Of a stretch of DNA of 64,000 bases, positions 48,690-60,509 are shown in pieces (position 1 is the stretch's first letter; every line of letters starts with the position of its first letter). The stretch is taken from the NCBI GenBank assembly GCA_008933995.1, contig WARS01000071.1, positions 7,837,018 to 7,901,017 on the forward strand. The letters run 5' to 3'. Source of the DNA: Datnioides undecimradiatus (Eukaryota; Chordata; Actinopteri; Lobotiformes; Datnioididae). The position numbers and the translations under genes were made by a program. The notes under the pieces were generated by a model. That model saw only the letters and a program-made list of their open reading frames with translations, had not been told where the DNA came from and searched no databases.

Positions 48690-49124
48690 TCATATGGTTG
48701 GAGGAGACACAAGGGGCACCTGTGAATCCACAGTCTTGGTTGTGTATATTTGTCTGTTAGCCACTTCATCAGCCAAAGTAAGTAAGCATTCCCTGGAGAG
48801 CTCCTGAAGAGCCATTTCAGAGGACAATGCTCTGAACACACCTTTAAAGCTCTCCGTCAATTCTTTGTCTGAGGTGAGATAGACATCATCTTTCAATCTA
48901 TTCTGGGGGTTTCAAAGGTTATAAGATTGACTAGATTGAATCGGTCCTGTATTTTTGGCCCAATTCATTTTCTCCTCATTCATGATATGAAGAAACTCTA
49001 TGATATCCTTCATCCAGTCTGCAGTGTTATAGTAGGTGATCCCATCATCTGCAGTTGGCTGACCTGCCAATAAATCTAACATGATGCTTCCTTTTAAACA
49101 CTCATTTCCCTGCCTGTTTATAGT
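48690..49124 (-). pseudogene. Protein-like block with one in-frame TGA, unidentified family
   Basis: One minus-strand frame runs from a stop at 49125-49127 through 70 codons, hits TGA at 48912-48914, then continues in the same frame for 73 codons to a TGA at 48690. The first half contains GSIMLDLLAGQPTADDG and DWMKDIIEFLHIMNEEKMNW; the second contains DVYLTSDKELTESFKG and SSEMALQELSRECLLTLADE followed by VANRQ. Composition is protein-like: charged, helix-forming, no low-complexity runs. It may be a degraded gene or retrocopy broken by one stop. Alternatively it may be two exons, with a good acceptor (CTATCTCACCTCAG) ahead of the second half and a weak donor (CACAG/GTGCC) after VDSQ. I do not recognise the family. 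Confidence 0.38.
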
Positions 49125-49476
49125 CTAATAATCCATTAAAGCAACATTCAGAACATGAAATATTAATCATACTGTTTACAGTGCTTTGCCAACTACAGTA
49201 TAATGATATACTGTTGAACACATTATCGTCCCCACGGGTGCTCTTCAAACCCTCCCCTTCTTTTCCCCTTGACTCCAACACTATAGTGTTTATAGCACAA
49301 TCTGCTTAACAGTATTACAGCTTTCACATTTCAAATGATCTCCACAAACATTACACCTATAAACACGTTTTATGATGCCATTACATACTTAGGTATTGTG
49401 CATGTTTTAAGCAGAGTGGACAAACTTGCTTGCAAAGGGAGGCTTTAGAAATGAGGGAAATATAAAAATAATATTT

Positions 49477-49490
49477 AAAAAAAAAAAAAA
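49477..49490. repeat. Poly-A run (14)
   Basis: Fourteen A in a row, no element body recognised. Confidence 0.9.
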
Positions 49491-49743
49491 GTCCCCTAGC
49501 AGTGCCATTCTACAACGCGGCAGCATGGTGATTAGCTGGCCATGTTCCTCTTTATCTAGATTGACAGGACACATCTGTGGAGGGGACTGAGTGGCTCCAA
49601 GCAAGAGGATACCAGGTGTGAATATTTCAGCAGGTACATGAGTACGTGAAACATCTGGACAGTTGGACTGAGGGCTTGGAGAGGTGAATAAATAACAGAC
49701 AGAGGGACACTGGTGCATATGTAAATGTATGTGAATTAAAATA

Positions 49744-49786
49744 TAAATCTTAACTTCATACTTCAAATGTATGAAGTTAAGATTTA
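49744..49786. repeat. Perfect 18-bp inverted repeat with 7-nt loop
   Basis: Arm 49744-49761 and arm 49769-49786 are exact reverse complements around the loop TTCAAAT. Like the hairpin at 22030 it has no mismatch and a 7-nt loop. No transposon ends or coding role are visible. Confidence 0.93.
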
Positions 49787-51939
49787 CATTAGGCTTAAGT
49801 GCGTCTCCACTGGCTCCATTTCAGCTGGCTCTATCAGCTACGTAGCTCCTCCAGTAGCAATAGGAATTGCTGCCCATGCAATGCAAAATATTAATGACAA
49901 AAAAAACTATAATGTATGCATATTTTATATATAGTAAATGTTTGTTAACATTAGCATAACATGATGGTCATTGTCAATATTTCACAGCAAATGCCTACTA
50001 CTGCCTTTATATTAAAATGCATTCATTGTATATGATATATAAAAATATACAGAAGGTTGCAAAATATCAGTGTTAGCCTTACACACATTATAATACCAAG
50101 GAGTGGAGCATTCATTCATCTATCTCTCATCCTCTGAGAGTTGTAGGGGGCCACAGTTGCTCCCTGCTGGCATGTCCCAGAGCGAGAGGCTTAGATCAAT
50201 GTGGATGAATGTGGAGGGGGGATGTTTGATACCTGGTACACCTAATGTTTACATTTATTAAATCACAACAAGCAGTGTATTCCTAGTTTTCACAGCATAA
50301 AAATTCAATTATATACTTTAGCAAGGGCTTTTGCTCGTCCACACTTGTAGTTTTATTTACTTACATTCTCAAGTTGTTTGAAGCGCACTCAACGACACTT
50401 ACACGACATGCTGTATAGTATTGATGATGAATGATTTCATATGCCGTGCATCACAGCAGGTGTTCGTTTACAGTTGTGTTTGTATGCCTATGATTTTGTG
50501 ATGAGTGGGTGCTTATGCATTCACTCACTGCATGAAAATTGTTATTGTGTTCCCCGTCATTGCCTCCAGCTGCTCCAGAACAACACAAACAAAACGCTGC
50601 GTGGCCCTTCATGCCCGTCCGCCTCCCTCTCTGCCTCCCTTTTCAGACACAAACATCGGCCCCCTCTGGGCAATAGATGCTGTGCTCATTCATTAACAGA
50701 GATATCAAGGCGAAAACAAGCATGACCCTAAGGAATCAGGGAAGGAGAGAATAAGAGAGGACGAGGTGTTTAGCTATGGTATCCTCCTCCACCTCTTTTC
50801 TCTCGAGTGGTCCTAATTACCTAGTGTCTGATGTCTCTCTCATCCTGCTGTCTGTTCCCAGCTACAGTAGGCCCTCGGTTGGCTGAGGAAGTTATCCCAG
50901 CACCGGGCTGACCATGATGCTGCGCTGCTGTGCTGAAGCCTCTGCTGGCACAGTAATGCTCATTAAAGTGGACACCTGAGGGAATGGCCCTCAATCCTCA
51001 TCTTCTGCCCTACATTTTCACTCTCAATTTCCCACGACCCGCTGAGGAGTGACCAGTTGAAAATTCCACAAATTCCCTCCAGCGCCGCCCACACGCCACA
51101 GCCCCGAATCCCCTGCTCCTACGAGAGCGTGAGACACTGACAGACACTTCCTCACTTCCTGCTGAGGTGTTAGCGTGTGCTGCAGGGGTTCCTGTTGCCC
51201 CACCAAGCACGTTTAGGAGCATTTTGTTCTTTGACAAAGTCTCTTATCTGCCCTCATTTTGGTGTTTTACACAACATTCACCTTTCTGTTGAATGCATTC
51301 ACAACTGATGAGCCCGTCAGCTCTTTGACCAAAGTTTCAAACTTTGTTAGTACTTTGGACTATTGATGTTGGCAGTTTTGAAGTGTGGCAGGCGAGCGCT
51401 ACGAGACAGACACAGATGAGCTGGAGAGCATGATTGGATAATGATCCGTGGACAGAGCTTTCAGCAGAACTCGTCAAAAGCAGACAATTGCTCACAACGC
51501 CAGCCACCATTGTAGCAGAAATATTTTCTTTTCCAATATAGATTTTCTGAAATAGTGGCCTGATTTGGTCCTTCCAGAGCTGTTTCTCAAGATAATTTAC
51601 CACCATCCTTTCTGTTTATTCACCTTCATTCAACAGCCTATGTGCCCTGACCTGTCTCATCCAATTAGCCTAATTGGAGGAATAATCCCCCATCTGTCAA
51701 ACACAGCACTCTTTCACCTGTGGGGTCACATTGATGTTAACCCTCACCATGGCATAACGACATAAGAAGCCACACCGCAGAATATAAATGTAAAAAAGTT
51801 CGATGCAGCATATTCTTGCCTTTTATGTGTAATAGCACTACAGAGAAGTTTGTGTCACATGGTTTGCCTCTGGGGAGAGAAAACATAGCCTCTTGCCTTC
51901 TGAACTGTTTGGATGACACTACATTGAATTCTTTTTCCT

Positions 51940-52150
51940 GTGTTGTATTTTCTAATACATGGGCAGCCAATAACGTGGGTGTGCCTGGCCATGAATTATA
52001 GATCTGTTGTTGGCACAGGGTGTGTGGATATGAACTGTGCATGCCGGGGCCAGATAAGGCCAGATTTATACCTTTAGCTGCCAGGCACAGACTCGGGGAG
52101 CCAGCTCACAAATTAAATGGAAATTGAGTTTGAGGGAGCTAATAAAACAG
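51940..52150. promoter_or_regulatory. Possible conserved non-coding element
   Basis: Contains CAATAACGTGGGTGTGCCTG, GCCATGAATTATAGATC, CCAGATAAGGCCAGATTTAT and CACAAATTAAATGGAAATTG. These include GATAA, TTAT and AATTA cores in non-repetitive sequence. Texture-based; no open frame supported. Confidence 0.27.
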
Positions 52151-54679
52151 CAGTAGCACCCTCATACAACACCATGTCCTCGTAGCATACAATGCATGCA
52201 TGATGGGAAACATGCTAAAGGATGGCTGTGGCTTTTGATCAGCAACGTGACGGCTGGTCCTCGGTTGCTCTTTCTAAATTCATCTGTGCACACTGGAGGC
52301 TGCATGTGGTCAGAGGCAGTGGGGAAAACATTTTATATCAAGATTATGAAGACAAATTCTCTTGTCAGGACTCTACTGCGCATTTGGCTCCCAATATTTA
52401 AAACTTTTTTAAGCGATCCATTTGTGCCTATTACACAAAGGGCACCATATATTAAAAGTTTTCTTAAAATCGTACATAAACTGAGAAGGGACATGGTGTT
52501 ATTACTTTCTTTTGCTGCCTTCTCACTAATGTTGCTGCCACAGTTTCAATCGTTTGGTCCATGCAACTTCCCCAAACTCTCCATCTTTTAAATGTATGAT
52601 AAGAGTCTAGGAGATACATAGTAGTTGACAGGTTTCTCAGTGTGTAGCCGGAAACTGAAGGGATTTGTTATTTTGCAGAGCTGGTCAGGCATCAAAGGAC
52701 GCCACAAGCTAAGGCTTTATCAGTGATTGCACTCTGTCTCCTTTTGTGTCAGCTAGACCTCATCAGGCTTTCTCTTTACTCCTTACTCTCCAATTTCATA
52801 TGTGACAAGCGTATTTTATAAGACCAACTGATGTCAGCACCGGCACTCCACGACATTGACACATTCCGCTCAATGTTCATATATTAAGAACATGTTCATG
52901 CAAGACTTGCACTATTCCTCACATGGTGCCATTATCATTAATCAAACATCGTACCCCTTCATTGACTCTGAATCTACATCCAGCATTTCCCGTCCTTGTG
53001 GTCTATAATCTCATTATTATGCTATGCACATGCTCAAACAGTTATTGATTTACTTTGTAGACAGAGATGCATGCAACTTCAAAGATGGCCATGTAATCAT
53101 CACCATTTTTGTCATGTATATAATGTGATTCTCTGTCTTTGACTATATTGTACAATTTCACAGTCAATTCATAAATGCCATTTCAAATATAAAGAAGTTA
53201 TTTTATTTCATATCATAAAACTCTAAGCCAGAAATTGTGAAAAACGTACATCGAGAATTTAATGTTCATCTCATATAAAAGTAATGCAAATGCAATTTGA
53301 ATTGTTAAATATAATGAACTCATATTCAAATATCAGGAAGGAAGGGAGACAGATACACAGAGAGAGTTCCTCTGACTGATATAGCATGACCTAATAATAT
53401 AGCTACATATCTACATCAGATGTCATACATTTATATTAATTATTATCACATCAAAGGTCCATCTTTCACTTTTATCAGTTAATGTTATGTAAGAAAGCCA
53501 CAGAAAGTGTTAAACCTCTCTTCAGGCCTGGAAGAATTTTTTGGTATCTCCATGATTATTCTTTCCAGATAGATCCTCGCTCCACATAAACCCAGCCCAG
53601 CCTCCCATTTCCTGGACAGAGATCTGAGGGAAGTATAGGGTGCCCCTGGAGGTCTCAGCTTGGACATTTTTGTTGTTGTTGTTAATTAATTACCTCCCTG
53701 AAGTCTGACTGGGCATCCCATGCTGAAATACCACCCAATGCTGTGTGTTCTCATTTTTTGCCTCATTCTGCTCTCTCTTTGCCCTCCTTTCCATGCCTGA
53801 GGATTTAAGGAGCATATCTAGCCTGAAGATGAGCTTCAGGGGACAGGGCAACACCCATTTTGGGGTGGCATTCATAATGTATGGTACTGTATCTGATTAA
53901 TATAAGTACTTCTCTTTTTTTCTGTCTCGGGGTTAGTGTAGTCTAAAGAGGCAAATATCATTCACACTCCAACATAAATATTATAAAATGGAAGAGGAAT
54001 ATTCATTCTGGGAATATTAGAATCATAAAAAGACATAAGAGATCCTTTGGGACTGTCTGAAGTAGGCAGATATCGTTGACTATTTATGAATGAGAGCCTA
54101 ATTGTAACCCAAGCTGGCTGAATACATGCAGTCAGCAGACTTAATATAAATGAACAAACAGTAAAACTGCTGTTTGCAGCATGTGTTTTTAGCTGTAATC
54201 CACTGGCCAAAATGTGTCAGCTTGATATAGTGAGTATAGTGATACAGTGAGTATGTGATATGATATGGTGATGTAGTAAATAAGGATTAGGTGCCTGAAA
54301 ACTTACATGCACAACATACAATTCATTGCAGTAGAAGTAAATGCATGTTGCATGAATATGGGCCTGTATTCACTGATGTCCATTCATTTCAGTATTTACT
54401 GTGGTCAGATCCAGAGAATATGGAAAACTGAAGGGAAGATCAATCAGCAACCTGCTTTGTTAATTAATTCCTTTTAATGAATTACTTGTAGTAGTGAGTT
54501 TGAACATGACACCACCCCTGGCTGTGACCAAGGTGCGAATAAATTAAATTAGTTTGTCTGGAATAGGAAATGGTTGAATTGAATACACCAGGAGGGTGTT
54601 GGAAGAATGGATTCCAGGCCTTAACATTTGGTTGTAATGATGGTATACTCTGGGCCATCATGCTGTGCATTTCTGTTAT

Positions 54680-54860
54680 TCATCACACTCTCTGATACAG
54701 GTAGAAGATCTGCTGCATGACCGGCCATAACGGGATGAAGAAACACTTACAGACAGTAATGTGCATCAGGCCAATGAGCCATTCATGGGCCTGGTGCCAT
54801 CTCATTAGTCTTCCAATGACACCAGAAGAAGCATAGCTAACGTCCCATTGTCTGTAGCAG
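54680..54860. promoter_or_regulatory. Possible conserved element, or unrecognised minus-strand exon
   Basis: A compact, non-repetitive segment. On the minus strand a frame is open without an early ATG for about 62 codons, reading among others MRWHQAHEWLIGLMHITVCK and ending with YLYQRV and a stop. A donor-like GTAAGTG lies inside this frame. The peptide resembles a short membrane segment, but no family is recognised. I lean to a conserved non-coding element. Confidence 0.25.
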
Positions 54861-56799
54861 TCGGAGGCAGGGAGGGAGACAGTCTAGGTTAATTTACAGA
54901 GAAAATCCACCAAACTCATCTGGTTTTCCCTTTTTATACCGCTCTCTGCCTCTTTCTCTACTCCATCTCTTTCTCTTTTTGCTTGGTATAGTCCCATGGG
55001 ATGCAATTTTTTAAAAAGGTGCCTTTAAGCTCTCATTTCTAGTGACTTTTGAAAGCAGGGCTCAGATTTTTTGGCCATTACCATGATAATAGCTTAAAGT
55101 TCAGATTTTGACTATGAACCTTTAGTCAGCCTTAAATGAGGTCCCTAATGGTCATGATTTTAAGTGAGAAATGAGTCCACCGAATAGCGATACATATACT
55201 CACCAGTCACTTATCCTAATTTGGTCTGGTCCACTTTAAAACAGCCCCTTCCTTCCAGCAGTAAGTGTGAGTGTCCCTGTAGGGCAGCAATATAATAGTA
55301 CTCACAGAAAAGAAGGCAATATTGTTAAGATGTGGGAAGAAACTGAAGAATATTGTAGCATTGCTCATTGTTCTTCACACTGATCATTATAATAAAATAA
55401 CTTTAATGTGTAGCAAATTCCCACAGTTTACCTTATGTTAAACATGGCCCATACAGAAATGGTGCTATAATAGCTAAGCAATTGTAACCAATCCCAATCC
55501 AGCCTTGGCAATATTTTAATTTCTCTATACACCAAAACAGTGATTCTGACTCATGCATGTAAGGCGGGGATTAAACAGTGTGTTAGCCAGGTATCTAATG
55601 TATGGTGCAAACGTTAGCATGCGTATTAAAATTTGTGTATTTCCTACAGTCGTTATGTATTTTTCTTTTATATTGACTCAATACAAATGCTGACCAGCAG
55701 TTTCATTGACTGTTTTAGTATCCTGATTATTTGTATGGCACTGTAAACTTCATGCTTCCATTCAAATTATAAAAAAAAAACAAAAAACGTTAGCTTGCTC
55801 TGTAGGCTTTGGCCTGGATAAGAAGCTGGATAAGTAGACTTACTGCCAATTCCACAAGCAGGGAAAACTCAGCTTTTCAAAGTAAATATAGGATGAACAT
55901 AGGAATTATTTCAACTAACCATCAACACTGATTGCATATCCACATAAAATGTGTTCAAATCTCCCTTTAATGGGCTGGTTGCTGTATTATTCCCTCCACT
56001 ACTACCAGAATGTGCTTCACATACTACCTCACACAAAGGCTTGGAAAGCCTTCAGTGGTGCTGAAACACACAGAACAGTAATCAGTGACCTTGTGTTTGT
56101 AAGACTCTCATTTTATGTTTTTGTGCCACCCCAATGCCATGCATCACAATCATAAATGATACATGGCCTGTGTAAGCTGCCTGCACTTAGACCCCCTGAA
56201 TAACAGTAATAAGGCTAACCTGTGGTCACACCCACAGACTGCTACTCTTGCCCTTTCACTCTGCTGTCTACTGCACTCATAGCATTTGTATTAAATCCCA
56301 AGCTGAAGGCACACTGTAAACTCACACTCACCAAAAATATTTGATAGCTCAGTTGGACTACCAGCACTTCAGTGTTGATATTCTGAGAGATATGGACATT
56401 ACATTTATTCATAATTCAGTAATGTATTACATATTAAATGACCTTATTGCTAGGTTCAAAGGCAGGGCAGCCAGAGAGTGATTTAAAAGGCAGGGTTGTG
56501 ATTGGCTGCAGTGGGTAATAATTCACCTGGTCAGTGATTGACATGGGGTCATCCATGGATACAAGGTGAGTGGGAGGGTCAGCATAATGACGAATGAACC
56601 TTGACATTGCTATTAGGTACAAATCTGCTCCTTTTCTCTCTCTGCAGCCATGGTTCTGTTGGATAATATGCTGCAGCATTATGTTAACTGTAGTGTCAGT
56701 GAGGAAGGCGAGAGTGTGGGAGGAAAATGGATGTGGGTCATTTAAGCTTTCATGAGACTGAATATGAGTGAGTTGTTGCTAGCTGTTCAAGCTTTAACC

Positions 56800-56970
56800 A
56801 GAATTTTTCAGCCATTAGATAATGATTTTGATAAAAGCCATTCTGTGGGAGGATGATAGCGGCACAAAAGCAATTAATTTGAACCTAGCATTCAATTTTG
56901 CCTGTGCTCAAAGGCGATGTGAAACATCGAGTGAAATAATTTCACTGATAATGATGTGAACATCCTCACC
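56800..56970. promoter_or_regulatory. Possible conserved non-coding element
   Basis: Carries TTAGATAATGATTTTGATAA, AAGCAATTAATTTGAACC and AATAATTTCACTGATAATG, hence several homeodomain-type TAAT and GATAA cores, in unique sequence without open frames. Texture-based call. Confidence 0.32.
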
Positions 56971-58059
56971 TTTTTTTGACATGTTTCTGTCCCACTTTCT
57001 TTTAGCCTTCAGTCACAAGAGTTGACAAACTGAACAAAAACTTTTTTTTCTTTTTTTTATAAATTTAACTTTAACTTAACTATGTTTCCAAGCCTGCAGT
57101 GTTCCACATTCAAGCATTTGCAAGAGCCCTGATACGAAACACAAATGAAGCCATCTGGTTGTGCAGTCTTAACTTGCATCCAAGGAATCCCCTGTATGAT
57201 TTGTGTGGGACCCAAAGGACACAGAGGCATCAGTTAATTTTTGATATTACTCCTTTGTTGTCTGTTGCATTGCTGTCTCTGTTGCCACTGCGATGTTCAT
57301 AGTGTTGGGTTGTGGGTGAAGGGAAAAAAGCCTGAAAAAATAAACACAATAAAACTGTAACAACTGTTATATATGGCTGGTGGAGCCGCTCTCTTTGGTG
57401 GCCTGCTACTGTGCGAAATGTTCACTAAAACTAATGTCATGTGTTATATTACTTGCTCTCAAATCAGCTAAATATTCTTTTTGCAAACAAGACATCTGAG
57501 TACTTTTCAATTACCAGCCTTAAACTAAAAGCGTTTTCCACAACCCTAAAATGCATGAAACCGACAATCAACTCTTACCAAAGGTTGCTTTTTCCCCCCA
57601 ACGTTATGTAACAGACTGAAAGAAGTCAGGTTTTATGAAATGTTTGACAAATTTGTGTGTGGGTGGTAAAGCAGATCTGATCAACTAAAAGGATCATAAT
57701 TCCAACCTAAAACGGTCTCAACGGCAGCCCACAAGCCACTGAGTCATCCCATGTGGGAAGGACAGACAACAAATAGTGGGGTACATCAGAAGAGGTAAGC
57801 AACTGCTCCTTAAAGCATTAACTATTGAAGAATATTTTAGACATGTTCGCTTCAACCCCCCGCGTTATCATGCTGGACCATATGTATATAAACACACACA
57901 TTAAAACACACCAAATGCCAGTGAAAAGAAGGACACAGAAGGGATTTTAATTGGAAAGCCTGGACGATGTGTTTGGTGTTGATAGTGGTGCATCAGTCTT
58001 CTTCAGCTGATCATTTTTATGTGTCCAGAGCCGCGGAGTTGTCGACTTTAGATACATAA

Positions 58060-58400
58060 TGATAAAGCCCACTGTTGTGTGTGAGTGTGTGCCAGAAGGC
58101 AATTGTATCTTTATTTAATAAAGTGTGATTGGTAGAGATTGATAACAGGGGGACATAGCTAGGCAATTAATATCCTGATTGAGTGGCTATGGAGAGGGGT
58201 ATCAGAATGCTGTTATTGCTGCAGCCTCCAGCTGGCTCTGGAGTTTAAGGGAAATAAATGACTTCAGTGATTAACGTCACATTGATGTTCCTTTCTCGGC
58301 GAACATAATGAATTGTCAGTCTTTGCACTTAGTGGCACGGAGAATATCCAAATTGCGATAGAACCAAGGAATAGTGCAGGTTCTCCAGCTGATTATTCAA
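58060..58400. promoter_or_regulatory. Possible conserved non-coding element
   Basis: About 340 bases of unique sequence with ACATAATGATAAAGCCC, GTATCTTTATTTAATAAAG, GGCAATTAATATCCTGATTG, GATTAACGTCACATTGATG and CATAATGAATTGTCAG. Dense TAAT/ATTA and CAATTA cores and no open frame. This is the longest block of such texture in the window. Confidence 0.33.
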
Positions 58401-60010
58401 GAACACCTGCAGAAATCATCATATATTGTCAATTTATCATGTACTGTATCTGAATAGTACTGAAGCTATAGTCACAATATTGCACATTCTGCTGTAAGTG
58501 ATTTTTGGTGGAAAACAAAGTAAATAAACATGTTTCAGGTAAAAATCAGTGTCAGCTGAGAACAAAGACTAGAAGGGGCTATTCTCTTTAGATGTACTCT
58601 CTGAGTTAATCAAATGTTGTTGTGAGAGTAATTCACCCAAATAATTAATTCAGCAACCCTTCAGTATGATGTGTTGTTATCAATAGACTAGTTGAGTGGA
58701 ATTGCTCTCCACTGCCAAGAATTTGTTGATTTTTGAACCCTCTTCTGTGACAGATAACGAGCCAAGTGTTGTTGTGATTGCATATCTCACTGAGTACTTA
58801 AATAATGTATAATTTTGCTTGTATCACATCAGCATACTATTTTGTTTACTCATTTTGATACTAATTCAAAATTTTGTATTCCGCCAAGTAACTCTCTTCT
58901 GTATGTTCGATAGGTACGTATTGACACTTGCAGTAAAATAACCAAATTTCATAAAATCAAGTGGATGACGAGGGACAACTGTGGTCACTGTGTCACCATC
59001 AAGTCAACTATTAAAGAGTACCTTTTTTCCTATCACTCAAATAGAAAAAGACCAGACCGTCCAGACTGACATGTTCATGCAGCTAAAATTTCCCTGTTCG
59101 GTTTCCCTGACAACATTTAGTTGTGCTTTTAGCAGTTATTTACAGCAAGGACAAAAAAATGTCATTTTCTGAAATGGCAAATATCAGGTGCCAGTTCACC
59201 TGCAGCTGACATTCCTAAAAATCTTGTATCTCTGTGATGCAGAGCACGACACTGCAAATGTTCTAAATGAAGCTTATATTGTTACTGTCAAATCATCGCC
59301 CCCTTGGTTTAAATCTCTGCCAATGGCTGGCTACATACTTGTCAGCTTTGTTGTACACTATGTTGTTTTTCAGGTGTGAATTCTAACAGCATCTTTTTGA
59401 GATTTTTAATGCAAGCAAGGACACAACTGGCAGCCCAGTGCACAGTTAGCTTTTGAAATACCAGGTGTGACTCTATTGCGATTCACTTTTTTTACATTTT
59501 CATTTGAAATCATCATTATTTCTGTCAGTTGCAGCCAATTTCCTCTCTCTTGTGCACCAGCTCGTTCTGTGTGATAAAGAAAGCAGGAAAAATACACCAG
59601 GTGCAGTTTTACGCTCTTCTTCTTCTTATGTTTTACTGTACGTATCTGTTGTCTTGTAAGTATGTTAAAAAACAGCAGGCGCCCATCTGTCAAAATGCTG
59701 CTATTTTCTGTGTGAAAGTCTTGTTAAAAAATTTGATTCTTTTCATCTATGAACCCTGAAGTGTCTATATGCTGAATAACTTGCCGTATGGACTGACTAC
59801 TGTACGTGAGATTCCTGATATTTTTGATTTCATACTTAAAACACACAAAGCGCTGGGTGAAACAGGTCAACAGGGACTTTCTGCTCACACTTTCAATAAT
59901 CATGCACACAAACACACCCACCCACCAACATGCTTCCATTAACCTGTCTACCCTCTGCTTTTGACAAGACAAATGATGGGCAATGGGTTACAGAGAGACC
60001 AAAAGAGAGG

Positions 60011-60029
60011 GAGAGAGAGAGAGAGAGAG
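60011..60029. repeat. (GA)n microsatellite
   Basis: Nine to ten uninterrupted GA units, preceded by degenerate GA-rich sequence. Confidence 0.92.
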
Positions 60030-60457
60030 CAAAAAGAACAAGGATCCTGCTCTTAATACCTTGCAGCTCAGATTGTTATAAGTACAGAAATTAAGGTCAA
60101 CCAATGTTTGTGTGGTTGCAATAGATTAAAGTCATAGCATCTCATAACTCACTCCTGTCAGACTCACATAAGGTGGCTCTTTGATGCAGGAGAGATGAAG
60201 CAAATGCAAAATGGGTATTGAAACATGGTGCAGTTGGAGGGTAGGTTGCAAGGCTTTACATGACGTACCAGCTACCCGTGACTATAATTCTAACGCTCAC
60301 AGGTTCTCCAGATAACATGATGTAGTGTCATACATCTTGACAGGCTTCGTCCATACTGTGTGATGTATGATTCTCTCTCAGGTACACTGTACTGATGACA
60401 CCAGTTACTTCAGTGTCCTCCTCTGTGGACACCATTAATTATAATCCTGTGCATGCA

Positions 60458-60459
<2 letters not shown>

Positions 60460-60502
<43 letters not shown>
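60460..60502. repeat. (CA)21 microsatellite, longest of the window
   Basis: Twenty-one uninterrupted CA units plus one base, counted directly. Expected to be highly polymorphic. The plus-strand open frame through it (Thr-His repeats) is an artefact of the repeat. Confidence 0.96.
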
Positions 60503-60504
<2 letters not shown>

Positions 60505-60509
60505 ACAGA

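Larger units (their letters stand above)
49128..60005. other. Non-coding block with possible conserved elements
   Basis: No supported gene. Contains a poly-A run at 49477, the hairpin at 49744, a GC-richer block at about 50820-51240, and possible conserved blocks at 51940-52150, 54680-54860, 56800-56970 and 58060-58400. The plus-strand open frame at 52196-52591 has no recognisable domain. A strong acceptor (CTCTCTCTGCAG at about 56646) has no usable exon after it. Confidence 0.5.

Noticed and set aside
52196..52591. 131-codon plus-strand open frame with hydrophobic end
   Set aside because: No start context, no splice-supported neighbours and no domain. The hydrophobic C-terminal part follows T-rich DNA.
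56521..56690. Strong donor at 56567 and strong acceptor CTCTCTCTGCAG at about 56646
   Set aside because: The interval before the donor has stops in all three frames. The sequence after the acceptor has no good donor within a normal exon length.
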